Assembly: GCF_000017505.1 (NCBI RefSeq)
Contig: NC_009675.1
Location: 4,220,501-4,284,500, forward strand
Direction of reading: 5' to 3'
DNA from: Anaeromyxobacter sp. Fw109-5
GTDB taxonomy: Bacteria > Myxococcota > Myxococcia > Myxococcales > Anaeromyxobacteraceae
DNA: 64,000 bases
Every line of letters starts with the position of its first letter. Position 1 is the first letter of the stretch. Shown in pieces: positions 25,749 through 34,170 of the stretch. A program made the position numbers and the translations under genes. The notes beneath the pieces were generated by a model, which worked only from the letters and a program-made list of their open reading frames with translations, was not told the origin of the DNA and ran no database searches.

Positions 25749-26923
25749 GCGCGCACCACCGTCTCGCACTCGACCCCGCCGGCCTGCGGGGGCTCGATGC
25801 GCGTGCCGCGCCGGACGATCAGCCGCGTCCCGCGCCAGGCCACGTCGCGGCGGAGGAGTCCCCAGATCCAGGCGGCGCCGATGACGAGGTCCTTCGCCGG
25901 CACCAGCGCCAGCTGGCGGACGCCGAAGCCGCACGGCCTGAGCGCCCGCGCCGAGGCCCCGTCGAGCGCGGCCTTCGCGGCGCAGGTCGTGACGAGGAGC
26001 CCGAGCGACGACAGCGTCGGCTGGACGACCGTGCCCGCCGAGGCGAGCAGGACGGGGTTGAGGAGCGCCTGCGCCGAATACACGAGCGGCCCGACCGCCT
26101 GCCGCTGGAGCACGCTCCACCGGGCGTAGCGCGCCGCGAACTCGCGGACGGTGCGGCGCTCGCTCACGTTGTGGATCGGCCGGGGGCCGACCGCGACGCG
26201 CTTGCCGAGCGCGCGGCGCACGAGCAGCCCCATCACGTAGTCCTCCGCGAGGACGTCCTTCACCGCCTCGAAGCCGCCGAGCGCCTCCAGATCGCGCCTC
26301 CGGAGCGCCATCGACTTGCCCACCACGATGTCGCGCCCGACGAGCCGCTTCGCGGCGACGACGCCTGGGGCCACGGAGCCGGCGAGGTGAAGGTGGTCGA
26401 GGAGGGACCCGACCCGCGCCTCTCCCACGCCCGCGATGGGATGCGTCACGAGGCCGACGGCGTCGTCCTCCAGCAGCGCCGCGATCCCGGCGAGATACCC
26501 GCGGTCGACCCGGACGTTCGAGTCGGAGACCACGAGCACGTCGTGCCGCGCGGCGGCCGCCAGGGTGACGAGCTGGTTCACCTTCGGATTCATGCCGGGC
26601 TCGCCGCGCTGGAACACGATCCGGAAGCGCCCCGGGAACCGTCGCACCGCCTCGCGCGCGACGGGCAGGGCGCGATCGCCGGCGCAGCGCAGGCCGAGCA
26701 GCACCTCGTACTCGGGGTACTCGAGCGCCGCGAACGAGGCCAGGTTCGCGGCGAGGCCGTCGTCGAGGCCGCAGAGCGGCTTCAGGATGGACATCGGAGG
26801 GGTGCGGCGCGGCGTCGGGGCCGGCCCCCGCACGTGCCGCCGGAGCGCGGCGCACTGCACGGTCAGAAAGACGAGTCCCACCGCCGCGGCCGCGAAGAGC
26901 ACGACGCTCGGATCGATCGGCAA
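25745..26923 (-). CDS. Ceramide glucosyltransferase/HpnI-like glycosyltransferase (GT21)
   Basis: A TTG start (26923) behind AAGGGAGACC gives 392 residues: an N-terminal membrane helix, a GT2-fold catalytic domain with DSNVRV and LAEDYVMG acid motifs, the RYARW motif typical of processive/ceramide-type enzymes, and C-terminal hydrophobic helices. HpnI homologues transfer glucosamine to hopanoids; ceramide glucosyltransferases act on sphingolipids. Either lipid is possible. The start is the least certain part. Confidence 0.75.
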   Translation of the reverse strand: MPIDPSVVLFAAAAVGLVFLTVQCAALRRHVRGPAPTPRRTPPMSILKPLCGLDDGLAANLASFAALEYPEYEVLLGLRCAGDRALPVAREAVRRFPGRFRIVFQRGEPGMNPKVNQLVTLAAAARHDVLVVSDSNVRVDRGYLAGIAALLEDDAVGLVTHPIAGVGEARVGSLLDHLHLAGSVAPGVVAAKRLVGRDIVVGKSMALRRRDLEALGGFEAVKDVLAEDYVMGLLVRRALGKRVAVGPRPIHNVSERRTVREFAARYARWSVLQRQAVGPLVYSAQALLNPVLLASAGTVVQPTLSSLGLLVTTCAAKAALDGASARALRPCGFGVRQLALVPAKDLVIGAAWIWGLLRRDVAWRGTRLIVRRGTRIEPPQAGGVECETVVRA

Positions 26924-27027
26924 AGAGGTCTCCCTTGTCGCGCGCCGCAACCGGCGACGCGGAGGCATCCTGGCGCGCCGCCGTGGCTCCGCTGCGTCGG
27001 GCCGGTGACGGTTTGGTCTCTCGACGA

Positions 27028-27569
27028 TCAGGCGGCGGCGGGGAGCGGGCGGACGGCCGGCGCGGCGCGCCCCGCGAGCCCGAGGCGTTGCTCCGTGACG
27101 ATCCGGCCATCCTCGTACGACAGTGGTGGTGCAGCATGAGGGCGACGAGCGTCCCCGGCGGCGCGGCCTCCACCGCGGAATCGACCGCGGCGAGGTCGTC
27201 CACCGAGAGCTCGCCATGAGCGGAGAGGAGCGATCGGTTGTGCGGCGCGGTGGAGTCGATCCGCACCACGTGCAGCCCGGGCCGCGTCTCGACGGCGACC
27301 CGCGCGCTCGGCATGAGGTGCCTGCCGGCGTCGTCACCCAGCCGATCGTGTTTCCCGGGGACGACCACGACGCGGTCGCGAAGCGTCGCGAACATCGCCT
27401 CGAAGCTCTGGAGCTCGCGGCGCCGGCCGCGGTGGGTCACGTCGCCGGTCACGAGGACCACGTCCACGCCGGCCTCGTCGAGGGCGCACGCGATCCGCGC
27501 CACGCTCGCGTCGGTGTGCGGGTCCCTGCCGAGGTGCAGATCGGAGATGTGCGCCAGGGTTCGTTCCAC
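27028..27569 (-). pseudogene. Broken metallophosphoesterase
   Basis: The N-terminal 147 codons give a calcineurin-like phosphoesterase: HISDLHLG, VTGDVTHRG, and LMLHHH. The usual GNHD metal/phosphate motif reads GKHD. Just after LHHH the frame loses one base; the sensible continuation (SYEDGRIVTEQRLGL) is in another frame and ends at a TGA at 27028-27030, without the normal terminal GHxH. I infer a decaying gene, though a sequencing error could explain the frameshift alone. Confidence 0.6.
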
Positions 27570-27672
27570 CGCTCCTCCTCGCGTGGCACCTCATCAGGCG
27601 CTCGTGACGGGGCGGGGGCGGCTTCATCGCGGCCGGGTGAACTCGCGCGCCTCGAGCGGGTTCACCGGGCCC

Positions 27673-28011
27673 TCACAGCGCGTCCTCCCCCCGCTCGCCG
27701 GTGCGCACGCGCACGGCGTCGTCCAGGGGCTCCACGAAGATCTTCCCGTCGCCGATCCTGCCGGTGCGCAGCCACGACTCGAGGTCCGCGACCACGCGGT
27801 CGACGAGCGGGTCGGGCAGCACGATCTCGAGCTTCAGCTTCGGGATGAGGTCGATCACGTACTCGGCGCCGCGGTAGAGCTCGGCGTGCCCCTTCTGACG
27901 GCCGGCGCCCCTCACCTCCGAGACGGTCATCGCCGAGATCCAGGGGTGCGACAGCAGCCGCCTCACGTCCTCCAGCTTCGACGGCCGGATGATGGCCTCG
28001 ATCCTCTTCAT
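27673..28011 (-). CDS. glnK: PII nitrogen regulatory protein
   Basis: The product has 112 residues. The T-loop GHAELYRGAEYVIDLIPK has the uridylylation tyrosine Y51, and the C-loop GRIGDGKIFV is intact. PII binds ATP, ADP and 2-oxoglutarate and controls the ammonium transporter, glutamine synthetase adenylylation and NtrB. It is transcribed away from amtB, unlike the usual glnK-amtB operon. Confidence 0.92.
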   Translation of the reverse strand: MKRIEAIIRPSKLEDVRRLLSHPWISAMTVSEVRGAGRQKGHAELYRGAEYVIDLIPKLKLEIVLPDPLVDRVVADLESWLRTGRIGDGKIFVEPLDDAVRVRTGERGEDAL

Positions 28012-28031
28012 GGGTCTCCCGCTATCCTGTC

Positions 28032-28078
28032 GGTGCGATGCCTCGACGTGCGATGCACCGATCGTGCAAGCACCGCAC
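28032..28078. promoter_or_regulatory. Cluster of NtrC-like GTGC/GCAC half-sites
   Basis: The 47 bases contain GGTGC (28032), GTGC (28048), TGCAC-N5-GTGCA (28054-28068), GCACC (28070) and GCAC (28075). NtrC sites are GCAC/GTGC dyads, though their standard spacer is 7 rather than 5. The cluster lies about 240 bases before the sigma-54 promoter of amtB, a suitable enhancer distance, and beside glnK. Confidence 0.4.
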
Positions 28079-28120
28079 GTGAGATTCGCGGCGGGCTTCC
28101 GACGGGGCCGCGCTCCCCTC

Positions 28121-28240
28121 GCGCGGGGACGCCGACGATCCGGGCAGCCCACTGCTCCGGGAACCGGCAGCGCGCGCGTAGCGCGGAGACGCCGCCGATC
28201 CGGGCAGCCCACTGCTTCGGGAATCGGCAGCGCGCGCCTC
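28121..28240. repeat. 60-bp tandem duplication in the glnK-amtB intergenic region
   Basis: Unit 1 is 28121-28180 and unit 2 is 28181-28240; the period is exactly 60 and I count 6 mismatches. The shared core CGGGCAGCCCACTGCT is identical. The repeat lies between the NtrC-like cluster and the sigma-54 promoter. Confidence 0.9.
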
Positions 28241-28300
28241 GCCTGGAGTCACGAGGCCGCATCAGGGGCGCTTTGCGCGGCTTTTCCCGCACGGTCGCGC

Positions 28301-28316
28301 CGGCACGCTGGCTGCA
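28301..28316 (+). promoter_or_regulatory. Sigma-54 promoter of amtB
   Basis: CGGCACG-CTGG-CTGCA matches the -24/-12 consensus TGGCACG-N4-TTGCA with two mismatches and exactly 10 bases between the invariant GG (28302) and GC (28314). It lies 65 bases before the amtB start, in line with nitrogen control. Confidence 0.75.
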
Positions 28317-28381
28317 ATCCCCGCCTCCGACCCTTTCGCGAGACCGCAGCTCGCGGTGCCGCCACTCGGAGACGCCCCACG

Positions 28382-29911
28382 ATGAACACACGTCGCGCAT
28401 CGACCGTCCTCGGAGGGCTCGCCGCCACGGCGGCAGCGCTCCTCCTCGCCCCCGCCGTGCTCGCGAGCGAGCCTCAGGCCGCTGCGGCGGCGCCCGCCTT
28501 CACGCAGGAGCTGGCGGACGCCATCGCCAACCAGAAGATCGCGATCGACACGCTGTGGGTGATGATCGCCGCGTTCCTCGTGTTCTTCATGAACCTCGGC
28601 TTCGCGCTCGTGGAGTCCGGCTTCTGCCGCGCGAAGAACACGGTGAACATCCTGTTCAAGAACTTCGTGGTGTTCGCCGTCTCCTCCATCGCCTTCCTCG
28701 TCATCGGCTTCGGCCTGGAGTTCGGCGACGGCAACCCGCTGTTCGGGACGAGCGGCCTCTTCTTCGCCTCGGGCGTCGACAACAGCCCGGCCATGGGCGA
28801 CGCCTACCAGGGCGTCTACTCCGCGCTGAGCTGGACCGGCGTGCCGCTGTGGGCGAAGTTCTTCTTCCAGCTCGTCTTCGCCGGCACGGCCGCGACGATC
28901 GTGTCCGGCGCCGTCGCCGAGCGGATCAAGTTCAAGTCCTTCCTGCTCTTCACCGTGTTCCTGGTCGGCGTGGTCTACCCGATCGCCGGCCACCTGATCT
29001 GGGGCGGCGGCTGGCTCGCCACCCAGGGCTTCCTCGACTTCGCCGGCTCGACGGTGGTGCACTCCGTCGGCGGCTGGGCGGCGCTGGCCGGCATCATCGT
29101 GCTCGGGCCGCGGCTCGGGAAGTACGGGAAGGGCGGCAAGGTCAACGTCATCCCGGGTCACAACATGACGTCCGCCGCCATCGGCGTCTTCGTCCTGTGG
29201 TTCGGCTGGTTCGGGTTCAACCCCGGCTCGACCATGGCGGCCGACGCGGCCTCCATCGCCCACATCGCGGTCACCACCAACACGGCGGCGGCGGCCGGGA
29301 CCCTCTCGGCCATGCTCACCGCCTGGATGCTGTTCAAGAAGCCCGACCTCGGCCTCACGCTGAACGGCTGCCTCGCCGGCCTGGTCGCGATCACCGCCCC
29401 CTGCGCCTTCGTGAGCGTGGCGAGCTCCGTCATCATCGGCCTCGTCTCCGGCGTCATCGTCGTCGCCGCGGTCGTGTTCTTCGACAGGATCCGGATCGAC
29501 GATCCCGTCGGCGCCACCGCGGTGCACCTCGCGAACGGCGTCTTCGGCACCATCGCCGTGGGCCTCTTCGCGGATCCCACCGTGGCCCCGTCGGCCGCGG
29601 TGGCGAAGCCGGGCCTCCTGCTCGGCGGCGGGATGGCGCAGCTCGGCCCGCAGCTCATCGGCGTCGCGCTCGTGGGCGGCACGGTGTTCGCGCTCTCGCT
29701 CGGCTTCTGGTACGTGACGAAGCTCGTCTCCGGCGGAATCCGCGTCACGGCGGACGAGGAGATCGAGGGGCTCGACACGGGCGAGCACGGCAACTCCGCC
29801 TACCCCGAGTTCCAGGTGCGCTCCGGCGGCGTGTTCGCCGGCAGCGGCGGCACCGCGGGCCACGCGCTCGAGCCGGTGACGGTGCCCGCGAAGGTCGGTC
29901 CGACCAGCTAG
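28382..29911 (+). CDS. amtB: Ammonium transporter
   Basis: The product has 509 residues: a signal peptide, an extra N-terminal helix, and an Amt core with about 11 transmembrane segments. Signature segments are AGSTVVHSVGGWAAL (first pore His), GHNMTSAAIGVFVLWFGWF (shown in part), and a late AVHLANGVFG (second His region). The ~90-residue cytoplasmic tail is long for AmtB. It works with PII encoded divergently. Confidence 0.93.
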   Translation: MNTRRASTVLGGLAATAAALLLAPAVLASEPQAAAAAPAFTQELADAIANQKIAIDTLWVMIAAFLVFFMNLGFALVESGFCRAKNTVNILFKNFVVFAVSSIAFLVIGFGLEFGDGNPLFGTSGLFFASGVDNSPAMGDAYQGVYSALSWTGVPLWAKFFFQLVFAGTAATIVSGAVAERIKFKSFLLFTVFLVGVVYPIAGHLIWGGGWLATQGFLDFAGSTVVHSVGGWAALAGIIVLGPRLGKYGKGGKVNVIPGHNMTSAAIGVFVLWFGWFGFNPGSTMAADAASIAHIAVTTNTAAAAGTLSAMLTAWMLFKKPDLGLTLNGCLAGLVAITAPCAFVSVASSVIIGLVSGVIVVAAVVFFDRIRIDDPVGATAVHLANGVFGTIAVGLFADPTVAPSAAVAKPGLLLGGGMAQLGPQLIGVALVGGTVFALSLGFWYVTKLVSGGIRVTADEEIEGLDTGEHGNSAYPEFQVRSGGVFAGSGGTAGHALEPVTVPAKVGPTS

Positions 29912-29933
29912 GACCGCACCCATCGGACCGACC

Positions 29934-29968
29934 CCGGGGGGCCCGCCGAGCGCCGGCAGGCCCCCCGG
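29934..29968 (+). terminator. Intrinsic terminator of amtB
   Basis: CCGGGGGGCC (29934-29943) pairs perfectly with GGCCCCCCGG (29959-29968), followed by TTCGCGTTT. Confidence 0.7.
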
Positions 29969-30071
29969 TTCGCGTTTCGACCCGCCACTCGTGGTGCGCG
30001 AAGGCGTCGCCGCCGCGACAATCCAGATCGAGCGCGCCGCTCACCGCGAGCGCGCCCTCACTGGGGGCGAC

Positions 30072-31565
30072 ATGATCGAACGCGTCGACATCCGCGAGCA
30101 CGTCCGGCTCGACGACTACGCCCGCTTCCTCCACCTCGCCGAGCCCGTGCGCGAGCTGCGCTCGGAGGCGGCGCTGTGCGTCCCGAGGCTCGCCGGGCGG
30201 ACGGTCTGGATGCTCAGCTCGACGCGCTCGGGCGGTGGCGTCGCGGAGATGATGCCCCGCCTCGTCTCGATCCTGAGAGAGCTGGGGGTCGCCACCGAGT
30301 GGGTGGTGATGCGGCCGGAGCGTCCGGAGTTCTTCGCGCTGACGAAGCGCCTTCACGGCCTGCTCCACGGCGAGGGGGACCCGCGCCTCGGGCCGTCGGA
30401 CCGGGCCCTCTACGAGCGCGTGAGCGAGGAGTGCGCGAGCGCCCTGCACCCGCTCCTCGCGCCCGGCGATCTCCTGGTGGTCCACGATCCCCAGCCCCTC
30501 GGCGCGGGGGCCCGGCTGCAGGCCTCGCTGGGGCTGCAGGCGATCTGGCGCTGCCACATCGGGCTCGAGGTGGATTCGCCCGTCACCCGCGCCGGCTGGT
30601 CGTTCCTGCAGCCGTACGCGGAGGCCTACGACCACGCGAGCTTCTCGGCGCCCGAGTACATCCGCGACTTCCTCGCCGGGCGCGCGTCCGTGATGCGCCC
30701 CACCATCGATCCGCTCGGTCACAAGAACCGCGAGCTGACCCCGCACAAGCTGGTGGGCATCCTGTGCAACTCCGGCCTGGTCGCGCACGGCCATCCGGTG
30801 CTGACCCCGCCGTTCGCCGACCCGGCGCTCCGGCTCCGGCCCGACGGCACGTTCGCGCCGGCGGATCGGCCGGCGGACGTCGGCCTGCTGTTCCGTCCCG
30901 TGGTGACCCAGGTCTCGCGGTGGGATCGGCTGAAGGGCTTCCGGCAGCTGCTCGAAGGGTTCCTCGCCCTCAAGCGGCGCGTCGACGACGGCGCCCAGCC
31001 GCCGAGACACCGGCGCCGGCTGGAGATCGTCCGGCTCGTGCTCGCCGGGCCGGATCCCTACGGGATCCAGGACGACCCCGAGGCGCGCGACGTGCTCGCC
31101 GAGCTGACCGCCGCGTACGTCCGCCTCGAGCCGCGAGCGCAGGCGGACGTGGCCATCCTCACGCTGCCCATGTCCTCGCTCAAGGAGAACGCGCTCATGG
31201 TGAACGCCCTCCAGCGCTGCTCCACCATCGTGGTGCAGAGCTCCCTGCGCGAGGGCTTCGGGCTCACCGCGACCGAGGCGATGTGGAAGGGCGTCCCGGT
31301 GCTCGGCACGCACGCGTGGGGGCTGCGCCAGCAGATCCGCGACGGCCTCGACGGCCGGCTCGTCGCCGATCCGGAGGACCCCGGGGCGCTCGCCCAGGCG
31401 CTCGACGAGATGCTCGCGGACCCGAGGCAGCGGTCCGTCTGGGGCCAGAACGGGCAGCGGCGGGTCCACGAGGAGTTCCTGGTGTTCAGGCAGGTGCGCG
31501 AGTGGCTGCGGTTGCTCGGCGCGCGCGAGGGTCGAGCGGGAGCGGCCTCGCCGCGGAGCGCGTAG
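30072..31565 (+). CDS. treT: Trehalose synthase TreT-type glycosyltransferase (GT4)
   Basis: The product has 497 residues. The N-terminal domain has LSSTRSGGGVAEMM and VHDPQPL; the C-terminal GT4 domain has SRWDRLKGF, the nucleotide-binding ES/REGFGLTATEAMWKG region and a GLRQQIRDG acceptor loop. TreT makes trehalose from NDP-glucose and glucose reversibly. The ATG at 30072 (MIERVDIREHV) was preferred over an upstream GTG because GGGGGCG precedes it. Trehalose suggests desiccation or osmotic protection. Confidence 0.85.
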   Translation: MIERVDIREHVRLDDYARFLHLAEPVRELRSEAALCVPRLAGRTVWMLSSTRSGGGVAEMMPRLVSILRELGVATEWVVMRPERPEFFALTKRLHGLLHGEGDPRLGPSDRALYERVSEECASALHPLLAPGDLLVVHDPQPLGAGARLQASLGLQAIWRCHIGLEVDSPVTRAGWSFLQPYAEAYDHASFSAPEYIRDFLAGRASVMRPTIDPLGHKNRELTPHKLVGILCNSGLVAHGHPVLTPPFADPALRLRPDGTFAPADRPADVGLLFRPVVTQVSRWDRLKGFRQLLEGFLALKRRVDDGAQPPRHRRRLEIVRLVLAGPDPYGIQDDPEARDVLAELTAAYVRLEPRAQADVAILTLPMSSLKENALMVNALQRCSTIVVQSSLREGFGLTATEAMWKGVPVLGTHAWGLRQQIRDGLDGRLVADPEDPGALAQALDEMLADPRQRSVWGQNGQRRVHEEFLVFRQVREWLRLLGAREGRAGAASPRSA

Positions 31566-31588
31566 CCTCGCCCTCATGGAAAAGAGGG

Positions 31589-31621
31589 ACGGCCGGCTCC
31601 CGCCTACGGGGAGCCGGCCGT
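31589..31621. terminator. Bidirectional terminator between treT and yceI
   Basis: A perfect 13-bp stem (31589-31601 with 31609-31621) with a 7-base loop sits between convergent genes. Confidence 0.75.
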
Positions 31622-31640
31622 TCGAGCTCGAGAGCGCGGG

Positions 31641-32240
31641 TCAGCGCGATGCGGTCTTCGGCTGAGCCTTCACCACCTCGAGCTCGAGCGCGATGGAGAC
31701 GTCGTCGCCGACGGCGGGGCCGGCCTCGACCAGCTTGTTCCAGGTGAGGCCGAAGTCCTTTCGGCTGATCCGCGTCGTCGCCGAGAAGCCGCGGCGCGTC
31801 TCGCCGTTCATGCCCTTCACCTCGGGCGTCGTGACGACGTCGAGCACCACCGGCCTGGTCACGCCGCGCAGCGTGAGGTCGCCCGTCACCTTCAGCTTGT
31901 CCTTGCCGGCCTTCGCGACCTTGGTGGACTTGAAGGTCATCGAGGGGTACTTCGCCGCGTCGAAGAAGTCGGCCGACTTCAGGTGGGCGTCGCGGTCGGC
32001 GACCTTCGTGTCGACGCTGTTCACGTCGACGGTGGCCTCCACCTGCGACCTCGTCACGTCCGCCTCGTCGAGGACGAGCTTGCCTTCGTACTTCGTGAAC
32101 TCGCCGCGGACGTTGGAGATGACGAGGTGCTTCACCGCGAACCCGACCTGCGAGTGGGTGGGGTCCACGCTCCAGCTGGACGGAGCGGCGAGCGCGAGCG
32201 CGGGGACGAGCGACAGCAGAGACACCATGAGCTTCTTCAT
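31641..32240 (-). CDS. YceI family periplasmic protein
   Basis: The product has 199 residues with a signal peptide (cleaved after ALAA). The YceI lipocalin-like barrel is recognisable from WSVDPTHSQVGFAVKHL, LKSADFFDAAKYPSMTF and the GLTWN segment. YceI proteins bind polyisoprenoid lipids. Downstream of a cytoplasmic paralogue. Confidence 0.9.
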   Translation of the reverse strand: MKKLMVSLLSLVPALALAAPSSWSVDPTHSQVGFAVKHLVISNVRGEFTKYEGKLVLDEADVTRSQVEATVDVNSVDTKVADRDAHLKSADFFDAAKYPSMTFKSTKVAKAGKDKLKVTGDLTLRGVTRPVVLDVVTTPEVKGMNGETRRGFSATTRISRKDFGLTWNKLVEAGPAVGDDVSIALELEVVKAQPKTASR

Positions 32241-32281
32241 CGGGCTTCTTCCTTTCCGAGTAGAGGGGTACGGCCGAGGGA

Positions 32282-32830
32282 TCACGCGGCGACGGGAGCG
32301 GCGGCCGCCCGCTTCACGGCCTCGAGCTCGATGGAGATCTCCACCTTCTCGCCGACGAGCACGCCCCCGGTCTCGAGCGCGGCGTTCCAGACGAGTCCGA
32401 ACTCGCGCCGGTCGAGGGAGGCCTTCGCCGCGAAGCCCGCGCGCTGGTTGCCCCACGGGTCCTTGCCGGTGCCGGCGAACTCCGCGTCGAGGACCACCTC
32501 CCGCGTGACGCCGTGCAGCTCCAGGTCGCCGACGACGCGGTACCGGTCGCCCGCCTTCTCGATCCGCTTCGAGCGGAAGGTCAGCTCCGGGTACCTCGCG
32601 ACGTCGAGGAAGTCGGCGGACTTGAGGTGGGCGTCGCGATCCGCCACCTGGGTGTCGATGGACGCGGCCTCGATACGGACGTCGACGGAGGAGCGGGTGA
32701 GGTCCTGCTCGTCGAGCTGGAGGGCGCCGGACCACCTCGCGAACCGGCCGTGCACCTTGGAGATGACCATGTGCCGGACGTGGAAGTGGACGGCGGAGTG
32801 GCTGACGTCGATGTCCCAGGGGTTCGTCAT
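32282..32830 (-). CDS. YceI family protein, no signal peptide
   Basis: The product has 182 residues and the same barrel pattern (WDIDVSHSAVHFHVRHM, LKSADFLDVARYPELTF), about half identical by eye to the exported paralogue but lacking a signal sequence, so cytoplasmic. It is divergent from the LysR gene, which probably controls both. Confidence 0.88.
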   Translation of the reverse strand: MTNPWDIDVSHSAVHFHVRHMVISKVHGRFARWSGALQLDEQDLTRSSVDVRIEAASIDTQVADRDAHLKSADFLDVARYPELTFRSKRIEKAGDRYRVVGDLELHGVTREVVLDAEFAGTGKDPWGNQRAGFAAKASLDRREFGLVWNAALETGGVLVGEKVEISIELEAVKRAAAAPVAA

Positions 32831-32900
32831 TTCTTCGTGCTCCTCGTGGTGGGGCGCTTCGCGCTCGTGACGGGAGCAAACTTGTCCCCGTTCCCGTGTT

Positions 32901-32917
32901 AGAGCAATGCTCGCTCT
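32901..32917. promoter_or_regulatory. LysR-type operator candidate
   Basis: AGAGC-N7-GCTCT (32901-32905/32913-32917) contains a second dyad GAGC-AAT-GCTC. It lies between the divergent yceI and LysR genes. Confidence 0.5.
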
Positions 32918-32945
32918 TGCACATCACCGTTCCACGGAGGGAACG

Positions 32946-33842
32946 ATGGACCTGAACCTCCTCACCCTCTTCGAGGCCGTGGCGCGCACCTCCAGCTTCT
33001 CCGCCGCCGCGAAGGAGCTCGGCATCCCGAAGTCGTCGGCGAGCCGCGGCGTCGCGCGGCTGGAGGGCGAGCTCGGCGCCCAGCTCCTCTTCCGCACCAC
33101 GCGCCAGGTCTCCCTGACGGCGACGGGCACGGCGCTCTACGACCGCGTCACGCCGCTGCTCCGCTCGGTGAAGGCCGCCCTCGGCGAGCTGCCGGAGCGC
33201 GAGGAGGCGCCGTCGGGGACGCTCAAGCTCACCGCGCCGGTCGACCTCGGCGTCCTGTTCCTGGCGGAGGTGCTGACGCGCTACACGGCGCGGTATCCGG
33301 CGGTGTCCGTGGACCTGCACCTCACCGGCCGGGTGGTGGACCTCGTGGCCGAGGGCTTCGACGTCGCGCTCCGCGCCGCCTCGAAGCTCGAGGACTCGTC
33401 GCTCATCGTGCGCCGGGCGGCCGCCGTCGTGTTCCAGCTCTACGCCTCGCCTCTCTACCTCTCCCGCCGTGGCACGCCGCGCACCGAGGACGAGCTCGAC
33501 GCGCACGACTGGATCGTGTTCCGCGGTGGGCCTCAGAAGCTGCGGATCACCGGCCCCCGGCCCGTCCCGGCGCACCCGCCGCGCATCGTCTGCGACGACC
33601 TCCTCTTCGTCCGCGACGCCGTCCGGTCGGGCGCCGGGATCGGGCTGCTCCCGACCTTCGTGGCAGAGCCCGACGTCCTGGCGGGCACGCTCGTGCGGAT
33701 CGTGCCCCGCTTCGAGCGGTCGGCCGGGAGCATGTACATCGTCACGCCCTCCGCGAAGCACGTCCCGCGCAAGGTGACCGCGTTCCGGGATCTCGTCCTG
33801 GAGATGCTGAAGACCCGGACCGGCGCGGGGGCGCCCGTCTGA
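32946..33842 (+). CDS. LysR-family transcriptional regulator
   Basis: The product has 298 residues: an N-terminal winged HTH (MDLNLLTLFEAVARTSSFSA, AAKELGIPKSSASRGVARLE) and an effector domain of the CrgA/DsdC-like group. The ATG at 32946 follows GGAGGGAAC. It is divergent from the yceI pair, a recurrent arrangement, and likely their regulator. Confidence 0.88.
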   Translation: MDLNLLTLFEAVARTSSFSAAAKELGIPKSSASRGVARLEGELGAQLLFRTTRQVSLTATGTALYDRVTPLLRSVKAALGELPEREEAPSGTLKLTAPVDLGVLFLAEVLTRYTARYPAVSVDLHLTGRVVDLVAEGFDVALRAASKLEDSSLIVRRAAAVVFQLYASPLYLSRRGTPRTEDELDAHDWIVFRGGPQKLRITGPRPVPAHPPRIVCDDLLFVRDAVRSGAGIGLLPTFVAEPDVLAGTLVRIVPRFERSAGSMYIVTPSAKHVPRKVTAFRDLVLEMLKTRTGAGAPV

Positions 33843-33927
33843 GAAGGCCTGGCGCCCGCGAGGGAATTCGACTGCGCCTCCCGAAAATCCGAGGTGCGTC
33901 ACCAGGGGAACCGCCGCACATCCGCGG

Positions 33928-33953
33928 GGCGCCGCTCACCGAGCGGCGCCTTT
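33928..33953 (+). terminator. Intrinsic terminator of the LysR gene
   Basis: GGCGCCGCTC (33928-33937), 3-base loop, GAGCGGCGCC (33941-33950), then TTT. Confidence 0.75.
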
Positions 33954-34068
33954 CAATACAGACGCTTCCGGGTCAACGGGTCCAGCTAAACCCTGGGTCC
34001 GCCTAGATCCGCCTGAGTCGTGGTCCCGTCAGGTCGACGTCGGGAGCGGGTCGCGGCAGGCCTGGTGT

Positions 34069-34132
34069 CCCGCGTGCACAAGCGCCCTCGCGCTGCACGC
34101 GGGATGAACCCGCACCGGGCTTTCCGAGCCCG
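34069..34132 (+). ncRNA. Structured 5' leader of the cytochrome gene
   Basis: Stem 1 is CCCGCGTGCA/TGCACGCGGG (34069-34078/34094-34103, 10 bp) with an inner AGCG/CGCT stem; stem 2 is CGGGCT/AGCCCG (34116-34121/34127-34132). It ends 38 bases before the ATG. No known riboswitch class fits. The rest of the 33843-34170 gap holds only the LysR terminator. Confidence 0.45.
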
Positions 34133-34170
34133 TCCTCGCCGGGGCAGTCGACCCCGGAGAAGGGAACACG

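Noticed and set aside
24483-27569. Open frame of 1028 codons joining phosphoesterase, glycosyltransferase shadow and histidine kinase
   Set aside because: The middle third is out of frame with the real glycosyltransferase; the kinase has its own GTG in a GTGA overlap. It is a chance absence of stops, not a fusion.
28121-28240. CRISPR-like repeats
   Set aside because: Only two directly abutting 60-bp units without spacers; a tandem duplication.
34020-34170. c-di-GMP (GEMM) riboswitch before the cytochrome gene
   Set aside because: The conserved GEMM core (GGCAAACC, tetraloop receptor) is not present; only generic hairpins are.
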